Source of the DNA: Armatimonadota bacterium
Lineage (GTDB): Bacteria; Armatimonadota; Zipacnadia; Zipacnadales; JABUFB01
Direction of reading: 5' to 3'
Assembly (NCBI GenBank): GCA_013314775.1
Contig: JABUFB010000007.1
Coordinates: 103,483 to 167,482 of the forward strand
DNA length: 64,000 bases
Shown here: positions 29,198-36,085 of the stretch, one piece after another
Numbering within the stretch: the first letter of the stretch is position 1
How the letters are laid out: each line of letters starts with the position of its first letter
Position numbers and translations under genes: made by a program
Notes under the pieces: model-generated
Told to the model about the DNA's origin: nothing
The model's database searches: none
What the model saw: the letters and a program-made list of their open reading frames with translations, nothing else

Positions 29198-29851
29198 GTG
29201 AGCCCGGTGCATTACAGGTTCGCAATTGCAGGCGTCATTCTCCTGGCAGTCTCACTGCCTGCCACCGCTGATATTTTGTGGGATCAGCCTGTCGGAGCGA
29301 TGCCGGCAATCATCAGCACCCGAAACAACGTCTTTCCCACGCGCAGCGCCTACGGTTTTGACGACTTCGAGGTGAACTCGGGTGGCTGGTGGGAGGTCGA
29401 CAAGGTCACGCTTTACGGGGCGGGTGGCCTCCTTCCGAACAGCGTGCACTTGGCATTCCCCTCAGCGCCGAATGCGAGCGCCATCACGACAACCTATCCC
29501 GGCACAGTTGTAGGGGGGAACCTGGAGTTCAACCTGGGCGGCATGAAGTTTTACAGCGGTCATTACTGGTTGAGCGGGTTCATCGTGCGCGGCGGCCAAG
29601 GCTCGTCCAATTGGACCTGGAAAACCAGGCAACAGGCGCTGTTGGACCCGGCATGGTGGCACAATCCCGGCAACTATTACGGCCTGGGCACCAATCCGCT
29701 CCCGATAAGCACGCTGCTGGATCTCGAGGAGGAAGAGGGTGACTTCGCCTTTCGCATCGAAGGCAAGGACGTTCCTGAGCCCGGTACTTTCGCACTGCTC
29801 GGACTGGGACTCGCCGGCTTGAGCGTCTACCGCCGCCGCAAGACCAGCTAA
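29198..29851 (+). CDS. PEP-CTERM sorting-signal protein
   Basis: About 217 residues. The N-terminus is a signal peptide (HYRFAIAGVILLAVSLPATA), and the C-terminus is a textbook PEP-CTERM tripartite signal: VPEPGTFALLGLG, a hydrophobic stretch, and the basic tail YRRRKTS. Such proteins are exported, processed by an exosortase and placed at the cell surface or in the extracellular matrix; no exosortase gene is in the window. The middle is beta-rich with many Trp and Gly (WLSGFIVRGGQGSSNWTWKT). The start is uncertain: GTG 29198 or GTG 29207 fit the signal peptide and the promoter, whereas the frame is open back to 28886. Confidence 0.82.
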   Translation: MSPVHYRFAIAGVILLAVSLPATADILWDQPVGAMPAIISTRNNVFPTRSAYGFDDFEVNSGGWWEVDKVTLYGAGGLLPNSVHLAFPSAPNASAITTTYPGTVVGGNLEFNLGGMKFYSGHYWLSGFIVRGGQGSSNWTWKTRQQALLDPAWWHNPGNYYGLGTNPLPISTLLDLEEEEGDFAFRIEGKDVPEPGTFALLGLGLAGLSVYRRRKTS

Positions 29852-29879
29852 GCCGGCGCAACTCCTCTCCAAAGCAACG

Positions 29880-29909
29880 AAGGCCTCCCATAACCGTATG
29901 GGAGGCCTT
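29880..29909. terminator. Strong bidirectional hairpin
   Basis: Perfect 13-bp inverted repeat AAGGCCTCCCATA / TATGGGAGGCCTT with loop ACCG, between the convergent PEP-CTERM and membrane-protein genes. It is followed by CTCGCATTTG on the plus side. Confidence 0.8.
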
Positions 29910-29967
29910 CTCGCATTTGCCCTGACGGTTTCGTGGGAAGCAGGCCGCTTCCCGCACTGGATGAGCT

Positions 29968-31920
29968 TCAGTACAGGAGCTTGTGGTCCCGCAGGCCGGT
30001 GGCGCCGTCGATGAACAGCCAGACGCCTGCCGCCAGGATTGCCCCGACGACCATCCCCAGGAATAAGGGTCTGTAACGGCTGAAGGAGTTGAAGCCCCCG
30101 TAGCGCATGAGCAGCGTCTGACAGAGCCAACCGATGAACACTGACAGCCATTCCCGCGGAAGGTAGACAATGTAGCTCATGGCATAGCCTACCGGGTGCA
30201 GGGGCCACCACAGGTAGTTCATCCGCAGGAAGCTGAGTGCAATCAGCTTTGCCGCGCCATAGCCCACCAACCCCATGCTCAGCCAGTCGGTGTGTTTCAC
30301 GAGCCCGGCGGTCAGTTGGTTCATGAACTGGTCGGGTGCCCGGGCCAGGCTGACGAACCGGTAGACGTTGATGGCGACGCCGCCGTGGGTATAGCCGGCC
30401 TCCAGAAGCGACCAGTATGACACCGGTATCGTCACCACCGCGGCAATGAGCAGCGCCCACGTGAGTTGCTGTGTTGCGGCGCCGGACTGGTCAGCGATCT
30501 TCATGGATTGCATGATCCGGGGCATGGGCGAGACCCGCATGTCATGGGTGAAAGCCATGAGCATGGTCACTGCGCTCCAGGTGGTCTGCGGGAGAGCATT
30601 GAAAGGCACCAGCGCCCGGATGATGTCGTGGGCACGCCAGTCCGGTTCGGCCATCCAGGGCATGCCCGCCTCCGAGACGAGTCGCGTCATCGCCAGCGTA
30701 TAACCAAAGGCGATTACCAGCACAAGCACGGCGACCCAGGCCACCATCCCCGCATAGACACACCAGCCCACCATGAACGCGAAGGAGATCAGCCCGGCCC
30801 AGACGGCCCCTCGGTAGGACATCGGCTCACCGGCATCGTCGCCGGGCTGAAAGGTCAGGCCTTTGCGCACGATCTCCCACAGGGGGCGACGGGCCAGCCA
30901 GATGCTCACACCGGCCAGCGCGAGGTAAGCGCCGGCGGTCTGGTGGCCAGGGAAGGGGAAACGGTCGCCGCCGGCTGCGATGCTCATGCCGTCCAGACCC
31001 AGCGAGTAGCCGAGAACCGCTTCGGCCCGCGCGATCCAGTAGAAGGCCCAGAGGCTGAATGAGACCTCCCGGGTGAGCAGGAAACTCAGGCCGATAATGA
31101 TCGGGTGGAAAGCGAAGTACACGGTACCGATGGCGTTCCACGGCCGGCCCCAACTGTAGGTGGGCTGGGGCTTGCCCATGAGTGTTGCCACCTCGATCTC
31201 GGGAAGCGTCGCGAAGTACGCATGGAGGCCATTGTAAAAGTGGAGCAGGAAAGCCCCGACCAGGCCGATCCACATGATGCGGTTACGGAAGAAGGTATTG
31301 AGAAAGCGCCCTGCCCGCGGTTCTTCGATGATCTCGAAGGGCACGGCTGCGAGCGGGAAGAGAAGGCGTTCGTTTTCCACCCACTGACGCCGGAAGATGG
31401 CGATGAGGCTTTGCATGAGCACGTAACTCGCCAGCGTGAAGGCGGTCCAGGCGCCAAGGGGAACCAGCCACTCGCGCCAGGGCACGCCGTAGCCCCAACC
31501 CTCGAACAGCCCCTTGACCACACGTGAATCCGTGGGAGCCATCCACTCCGGGATTGTGCTGAGGAAGGGTTCGGAGTAGGCCTTCTCGTTGGTGCAATAG
31601 TACTGGGGCCCGGCGATCATCGGGATGAGCTTCTGGGCGAGGTCGATCGAGGCGATCCCTGAAGCCAGCACGATCATGGTGAAGACGATGAGCCATTCGG
31701 GCTGGCTGAGCGCCCAGGAGCGACGCATCGCCTTGAGGATCACATTGAAGAAAGCATACAGGGCGAGAAAGACGATGAAACCGCCGATTGGGGGGTACGT
31801 AAGAGAGATCTGGGTGCCGTGGATGATGAGTTCGGAGTACTGGCTCCAGTCAGCGATGAAGACGCAGGCTGCGACGCCCACGACTACCGCCCGCCAGGTG
31901 AAACCGGTCTTCAGATGCAT
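29968..31920 (-). CDS. Large OPT-like multi-spanning membrane protein (DUF6785/DUF6784-like)
   Basis: 650 residues with roughly 13-14 membrane helices from residue 10 to the end, separated by short loops, e.g. IGGFIVFLALYAFFNVILKA and GAWTAFTLASYVLMQSLIAI. The overall plan and the loop RLVSEAGMPWMAEPDWRAHD recall oligopeptide-transporter-like proteins of uncharacterised DUF6785/6784 type, common in Armatimonadota and Planctomycetes-like genomes; this family name is from memory and moderately sure. Substrate unknown. GGAGAGGA precedes the ATG at a normal distance. The gene is divergent from infC. Confidence 0.75.
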   Translation of the reverse strand: MHLKTGFTWRAVVVGVAACVFIADWSQYSELIIHGTQISLTYPPIGGFIVFLALYAFFNVILKAMRRSWALSQPEWLIVFTMIVLASGIASIDLAQKLIPMIAGPQYYCTNEKAYSEPFLSTIPEWMAPTDSRVVKGLFEGWGYGVPWREWLVPLGAWTAFTLASYVLMQSLIAIFRRQWVENERLLFPLAAVPFEIIEEPRAGRFLNTFFRNRIMWIGLVGAFLLHFYNGLHAYFATLPEIEVATLMGKPQPTYSWGRPWNAIGTVYFAFHPIIIGLSFLLTREVSFSLWAFYWIARAEAVLGYSLGLDGMSIAAGGDRFPFPGHQTAGAYLALAGVSIWLARRPLWEIVRKGLTFQPGDDAGEPMSYRGAVWAGLISFAFMVGWCVYAGMVAWVAVLVLVIAFGYTLAMTRLVSEAGMPWMAEPDWRAHDIIRALVPFNALPQTTWSAVTMLMAFTHDMRVSPMPRIMQSMKIADQSGAATQQLTWALLIAAVVTIPVSYWSLLEAGYTHGGVAINVYRFVSLARAPDQFMNQLTAGLVKHTDWLSMGLVGYGAAKLIALSFLRMNYLWWPLHPVGYAMSYIVYLPREWLSVFIGWLCQTLLMRYGGFNSFSRYRPLFLGMVVGAILAAGVWLFIDGATGLRDHKLLY

Positions 31921-32039
31921 CGGTCCTCTCCGCCAGGCAGGTGAACACGACGGGGCGCATCAGTTGCGCTGCCCGCAGGGGTTTCTACAACTGGGCGGAT
32001 GTGACCTGCAGCTCTGCGGCCCCGTAATGCCGCATTTTC

Positions 32040-32068
32040 TTGACACCGGATATGCCATTTGCTATCCT
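32040..32068 (+). promoter_or_regulatory. Promoter of the infC-rpmI-rplT block
   Basis: Perfect -35 TTGACA (32040-32045), 17-bp spacer, -10 TATCCT (32063-32068). It lies about 60 bp before the infC start and is the best sigma-70 match noticed in the window. Confidence 0.7.
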
Positions 32069-32081
32069 TCACGCGCTGACC

Positions 32082-32102
32082 CAAAGGGTCCACGGACCTT
32101 TG
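32082..32102 (+). promoter_or_regulatory. Hairpin in the infC leader
   Basis: CAAAGG(G)TC pairs with GACCTTTG: an 8-bp stem with one bulged G and a CACG tetraloop, placed between the promoter and the ribosome-binding site AAGGGGTGA (32115-32123). infC leaders are often targets of autoregulation by L20 or IF3; a role here is inference. Confidence 0.4.
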
Positions 32103-32129
32103 CAGCAGTACACCAAGGGGTGAAAGGAC

Positions 32130-32849
32130 ATAGATCCACGGGCTTATCGGGTGAATGAGAGGATACGCGCCAGGCAAGTGCGAGTGATTGATGAAAGTGG
32201 CGAGCAGTTGGGAATCATGAGCGTTGAAGACGCCCGGCGCAAGGCGGAGGAGCGCGAGCTCGATCTCATCGAAGTGGCACCCAATGCCAAACCCCCGGTC
32301 TGCCGTATCATGGACTACGGCAAGTTCCGGTACGATGCGCGCAAGAAGGCCAAGGAAGCTCAGCGCAAGCAGAAGCAGACTGAAGTCAAGATGGTTCGGG
32401 TCCGGCCCAATACCGGCGGCCACGACTTGACCTTTAAAATGCGAAACGCGCGCAAGTTCCTTATCAAGGGAAACAAGGTCAAGTTCAACGTGATCTTCCG
32501 GGGGCCCGAACTCCGACACAAGGAAATCGGCCAGCACCAGCTGGAAGTGTTTATAGAGGGCTGCAAGGACATCGCGCAGGTTGACCAGCCACCGAGGATG
32601 GAAGGCCGGCGCATGACGATGATCCTCGAGCCCAGACCGGACCTGGAAGCGATCCTGAAGAAGATGGAAGAGGCTGGGCAGCCGGAACCCGCGCTGGATG
32701 AGGAAGGCGTCGAGGACCTCGAGGACGATCTGGACGAGGACGACGATGGGGACGACCGGGATGGGAACGCTGACGATGATACCGGCGACGCCCACGAGCC
32801 TGACGAACAGCCCACGAACGAAGCCGGGGTTCCTGCCGAAGACGCATAA
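32130..32849 (+). CDS. infC: Translation initiation factor IF-3, probable AUA start, acidic tail
   Basis: About 239 residues. IF-3 binds the 30S subunit and proofreads start codon and initiator tRNA. The N-terminal domain (RVNERIRARQVRVIDESGEQ, LGIMSVEDARRKA), linker (KKAKEAQRKQKQTEVK) and C-terminal domain (FLIKGNKVKFNVIFRGPELR, QPPRMEGRRMTMILEPR) are complete. The first canonical start is GTG 32151, but the residues just before it in frame (IDPRAYR then VNERIR) continue the family N-terminus, AAGGGGTGA sits seven bases before ATA 32130, and no good site precedes GTG. An AUA start fits the known use of non-standard starts in infC. The last 60 residues are an unusual Asp/Glu-rich tail. Confidence 0.93.
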   Translation: MDPRAYRVNERIRARQVRVIDESGEQLGIMSVEDARRKAEERELDLIEVAPNAKPPVCRIMDYGKFRYDARKKAKEAQRKQKQTEVKMVRVRPNTGGHDLTFKMRNARKFLIKGNKVKFNVIFRGPELRHKEIGQHQLEVFIEGCKDIAQVDQPPRMEGRRMTMILEPRPDLEAILKKMEEAGQPEPALDEEGVEDLEDDLDEDDDGDDRDGNADDDTGDAHEPDEQPTNEAGVPAEDA

Positions 32850-32901
32850 GCCGCTTGACGCCAAAGCCCTTTGGGCGTAACATTATATACTGCCCGACGT
32901 G

Positions 32902-32924
32902 AGCCCGGGCCAGTCGCCCGGGCT
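32902..32924 (+). terminator. Hairpin (terminator or attenuator) between infC and rpmI
   Basis: Perfect 9-bp stem AGCCCGGGC / GCCCGGGCT with loop CAGTC, then TTGTGCTTCT. It divides the 253-bp infC-rpmI space, which also holds smaller inverted repeats (ACGCC-AAAG / CTTTGGGCGT near 32859-32879). Either infC is terminated separately or this is a regulated read-through point. Confidence 0.5.
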
Positions 32925-33102
32925 TTGTGCTTCTCCCGTCCCTGCCCAACCCGCGCCATGGGGCGCGTTTCACTGGCGGGAGGTCGACCTCGGGGCACAG
33001 CCCCGGGCCCGCGCCATACAAAATGTGCGGAATTGGATGTCCGCGCTGCCTGCCGGTCCCGGTTGTTCACGCTGATCGCGCAGGCCCAAGGAGAGGAAAC
33101 CA

Positions 33103-33324
33103 GTGGCAAAGAACAAGATGAAGACCAAGAAAGCGGCGGCAAAGCGCTTCCAGTTCACCGCGACCGGCAAGGTCATGCACAAGCGGTGCAACCAGAGCAC
33201 GAATGATGCGCTTTCCCGAAGCTCCAGGCGCCTCGCCCGCGCTCAGGCACTGGATGGCGAGCTGACCGAAGGAGATGCGAAGCAGGTCAAAGTCATGGTC
33301 CCGTACTGGAAGAAGCGGAAGTAA
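33103..33324 (+). CDS. rpmI: Ribosomal protein bL35
   Basis: 73-residue basic protein of the large subunit: AKNKMKTKKAAAKRFQFTAT, GKVMHKRCN and the end MVPYWKKRK are family hallmarks. It starts at GTG 33103 with AAGGAGAGG (33088-33096) six bases upstream. It belongs to the infC-rpmI-rplT group but is 253 bp away from infC. Confidence 0.96.
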   Translation: MAKNKMKTKKAAAKRFQFTATGKVMHKRCNQSTNDALSRSSRRLARAQALDGELTEGDAKQVKVMVPYWKKRK

Positions 33325-33401
33325 TGGCAGTACCGGGCCACAAGTCGTCATATTTGACCTCGTATCCAACACGCATCTTCCACTGAAAGGAAGGCTTACC
33401 C

Positions 33402-33758
33402 ATGCCCAGAGTGAAGAGGGGTTTCGTCGCCCGCCGTCGTCGCAAGAAGATCCTGAAAGCCGCCAAGGGTTTCGTGGGCGGCCGCCGGACGCTGTTCAAG
33501 ACTGCGAAGGAAACGGTGATGCGTGGCCGCAATTACGCGTACCGTGACCGCCGCGTGCGCAAGCGCCAGATCCGGGGCCTGTGGATCGCCCGCATCAACG
33601 CCGCTGTCCGCGCCCACGGGATGAACTACAGCACCTTCGCCAATGGCCTGAAGAAGGCGAACATCGTCCTGAACCGCAAGATGCTGGCACAGCTTGCCTA
33701 CGATGATCCGCAGGCGTTTGCGGCTGTCGTGGAGCAGGTAAAGGCCGCGCTCGCCTGA
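33402..33758 (+). CDS. rplT: Ribosomal protein bL20
   Basis: 118 residues: [38 protein letters not shown] and the C-terminal domain with [14 protein letters not shown]. It binds 23S rRNA early in 50S assembly and in many bacteria represses its own operon. AAAGGAAGG precedes the ATG; the gene is 77 bp after rpmI. Confidence 0.97.
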   Translation: MPRVKRGFVARRRRKKILKAAKGFVGGRRTLFKTAKETVMRGRNYAYRDRRVRKRQIRGLWIARINAAVRAHGMNYSTFANGLKKANIVLNRKMLAQLAYDDPQAFAAVVEQVKAALA

Positions 33759-33780
33759 GCAATGATCGCCAACGCGCCTA

Positions 33781-33814
33781 ACGCGGCCGCCTGTGAGATC
33801 GCAGGCGGCCGCGT
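33781..33814 (+). terminator. Hairpin after rplT
   Basis: 13-bp perfect stem ACGCGGCCGCCTG / CAGGCGGCCGCGT, 8-nt loop, no T tract. It ends the ribosomal-protein unit 22 bp after the rplT stop, but read-through into the methyltransferase gene is possible. Confidence 0.6.
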
Positions 33815-33856
33815 CCGTAAGAGCCGATGGCGAACCTTCAAGGGGTGCGAGGGACA

Positions 33857-34663
33857 GTGAGTCCGACCGTGCGCATTGATAGCCCGCGCAACCCGAGAAT
33901 CAAGTTGGCCCGGTCACTCCATTCCCCGAAGGGGCGCAGAGAGACCGATCTGTACCTCGTAGAAGGCCCGGGCGCCGTGGCCGAAGCGCTCCTTTATGCC
34001 CCAGGCATCGAGTGGGTCGCCTGGTGTCCGGACCTGTGCGATGCGGTCGGCGACGAGCTTGCCGACGCGGCGTTGCAGGCGAAACTGGAAGTGCTGGAAT
34101 GCACCCGCGAGGCTTTCGAGGCGCTCAGTGACACCCGCAGCCCCCAGGGCATTGCGGCGGTTCTGCGGATCATGCCCCAAGGCCTGGAAGCGATTGACAT
34201 TTCAGCCGGCGGCGCGGTGCTGGTAGTCCACGATCTGCGCGATCCGGGGAACCTGGGCACAATCATCCGTTCTGCAGATGCCTTCGGAGCCGTGGGCGTG
34301 ATCCTGACAGGATCGTGTGCCGATCCCTTCGAGCCGAAAGTGGTCCGGGCAACTGCGGGGTCGTTCTTTCACCTGCCGGTGGTGGAGGCAGAGTGGGAAC
34401 AGGTCGCGGGATGGGCGCGAGACCTGAAGGTGAGCATCTACGCCACGACGCTGGAGGCGTCGCACGCCATCGGCAAGGTGGGTATCCCGAAACGGGTCGC
34501 CCTGGTGATCGGCAATGAGGCCCATGGTTTGCCCCAGTCCATCTTGCAGGATGCGACCTACACGGTTACAATACCCATGTCCGGTCGCGCCGAGAGCCTC
34601 AATGCGGCGGTGGCGGCCGGCATCGTTTTGTTCGAAGCTCAGCGTCAGAGACTCGCGGGCTGA
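33857..34663 (+). CDS. SpoU/TrmH-family rRNA 2'-O-ribose methyltransferase
   Basis: 268 residues. The N-terminal part (IDSPRNPRIKLARSLHSPKG) is the substrate-binding domain of RlmB/TrmH-like enzymes; the C-terminal SPOUT knot contains motif 1 DLRDPGNLGTIIRSADAFG, motif 2 VALVIGNEAHGL and motif 3 IPMSGRAESLNAAVAAGI, which bind S-adenosylmethionine. It should methylate a ribose in rRNA or tRNA; the exact site is not predictable. GTG 33857 is preferred because AAGGGGTG lies about nine bases before it; ATG 33827 in the same frame would add ten residues. Confidence 0.9.
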   Translation: MSPTVRIDSPRNPRIKLARSLHSPKGRRETDLYLVEGPGAVAEALLYAPGIEWVAWCPDLCDAVGDELADAALQAKLEVLECTREAFEALSDTRSPQGIAAVLRIMPQGLEAIDISAGGAVLVVHDLRDPGNLGTIIRSADAFGAVGVILTGSCADPFEPKVVRATAGSFFHLPVVEAEWEQVAGWARDLKVSIYATTLEASHAIGKVGIPKRVALVIGNEAHGLPQSILQDATYTVTIPMSGRAESLNAAVAAGIVLFEAQRQRLAG

Positions 34664-34688
34664 ACGCCCGCGTCCATAGCCAAAGGTA

Positions 34689-34940
34689 CCGACGGAGAAA
34701 AGTAGGCGGCAATGCGGGGCCCCAGAGAGGGGAAGCCATGGGCTGGGAGCTTCCCTGGTCAGCGCGCCGCTGAAGTTCACTCCCGAACCGCAAGCTGAAG
34801 CGAGTGCCACGGCGCTCGTGCGTAGGCTGAGCCGGCCCGTTCCACCGTTACCCGGAACCCCGCTTGATTGAGAGGGTGGTATCGCGAAGGCCTCCGGCTT
34901 TCGTCCCCTGGGACGAGACGGAGGCTTTGCTGGTTTTGCA
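34689..34940 (+). promoter_or_regulatory. T-box riboswitch (Phe-specific) controlling pheST
   Basis: The leader has the conserved T-box sequence AGGGTGGTATCGCG (34873-34886; one change from AGGGTGGNACCGCG). Its TGGT can pair with the ACCA end of uncharged tRNA-Phe. Stem I starts near GACGGAGAAAAGTAGG (34691); a TGAAGTTCAC element (34771-34780) offers TTC (34776-34778), a Phe codon, as specifier. A terminator follows (GCCTCCG...CGTCCC / GGGACG...CGGAGGC, 34890-34925, then TTTGCTGGTTTT). Binding of uncharged tRNA-Phe should stabilise the antiterminator and switch pheST on. Confidence 0.88.
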
Positions 34941-35001
34941 GGTATTCTATCAGCCTGTTCGGACATTCGCGCAGGCGACCAGGGACCAAGGTGGGCCAAC
35001 C

Positions 35002-36021
35002 ATGGAAGAGACACTCCGACAGATGCAGGTTGAAGCCGAGGAGGCGATGCGCTCGGCAACAACCCAGCAGGCGCTGGACGAAGTGCGCGCCCTCTACCTG
35101 GGCCGCAAGGGCAAGTTGAGGCAGATCCGGCAGTCTATCGGCCAGCTCTCCGAAGAAGAGCGGCCGCGGGTGGGGCAACTGTGCAATGACGTGCAGAAGG
35201 CGCTGGAGCGCGTCTTGGCATCCCGGCAGCAGGAACTCGAAGGCGCTGCCTCCGAACTGGCGCAGGCCTCGGAGACGCTGGATGTCACCCTCCCGGGGAG
35301 GGCGCCTCGCATCGGTCGCCGCCACCCGTTGCTGGATGTCATCGAGACCACCGTGGATATTTTCCTCGGCCTCGGGTTCCAGGTGGCGGAAGGACCGGAG
35401 GTCGAGAATCACTACTACAGCTGGGATGCGCTCAATTATCCGCCGGATCATCCGGCGATGGATGAGCAGATGACCTTCTACATCGCGGACGATGTGATGA
35501 TGCGCAGCCAGACCAGCACCGTGCAGATCCGCTATATGCAGTCTCATGAGCCTCCGGTTCGCGTAGTGGTTCCGGGCCGGTGCTTCAGGCGCGATACGGT
35601 GGACGCCACCCATTGCCATACCTTCCATCAAATCGAGGGGCTGCTGGTGGACGAGGGCGTGACCATGGCCGACCTGCGCGGCACCCTGGAGGCCTTCGCA
35701 CGAGGGATGTACGGCGAAGGCACCCGGGTGCGATTCCGGCCCGACTTCTTCCCCTTCACTGAACCTAGCGCCGAGTTCGCCCTGAGTTGCGCCATGTGTG
35801 GCGGCGACGGTTGCCGAGTGTGTTCGAACACGGGCTGGCTGGAAGTGGGCGGTTGCGGCATGGTCGACCCCAACGTGCTGCGCAATGTGGGTTATGACCC
35901 CGAGCGCTACACCGGTTTCGCTTTCGGGTTCGGGCTGGAGCGCATCACTATGCTGCGCCATGCCATCGATGACATTCGCCTGCTTTACAGCGGCGACATG
36001 CGGTTCCTGGCCCAGTTCTGA
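35002..36021 (+). CDS. pheS: Phenylalanyl-tRNA synthetase alpha subunit
   Basis: 339 residues. An N-terminal coiled-coil arm for tRNA (about 1-90) leads into the class II catalytic core: motif 2 region VVVPGRCFRRDTVDATHCHT with FHQIEGLLVDEG, and motif 3 FAFGFGLERITMLRH. ATG 35002 follows AAGGTGG; the in-frame open stretch back to 34864 lies inside the T-box leader and is not coding. Forms the (alpha-beta)2 enzyme with PheT, which is 64 bp downstream. Confidence 0.97.
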   Translation: MEETLRQMQVEAEEAMRSATTQQALDEVRALYLGRKGKLRQIRQSIGQLSEEERPRVGQLCNDVQKALERVLASRQQELEGAASELAQASETLDVTLPGRAPRIGRRHPLLDVIETTVDIFLGLGFQVAEGPEVENHYYSWDALNYPPDHPAMDEQMTFYIADDVMMRSQTSTVQIRYMQSHEPPVRVVVPGRCFRRDTVDATHCHTFHQIEGLLVDEGVTMADLRGTLEAFARGMYGEGTRVRFRPDFFPFTEPSAEFALSCAMCGGDGCRVCSNTGWLEVGGCGMVDPNVLRNVGYDPERYTGFAFGFGLERITMLRHAIDDIRLLYSGDMRFLAQF

Positions 36022-36085
36022 TCGGCAGGCGGCATCGCGAGGAAGACACCCGCCCACGCGGCGGTCCACAAAAGGAAGAGCACCC

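Noticed and set aside
34864..35001. In-frame extension of pheS upstream of ATG 35002
   Set aside because: The stretch lies in the T-box sequence and terminator; it has no start with a ribosome-binding site and no match to PheS.
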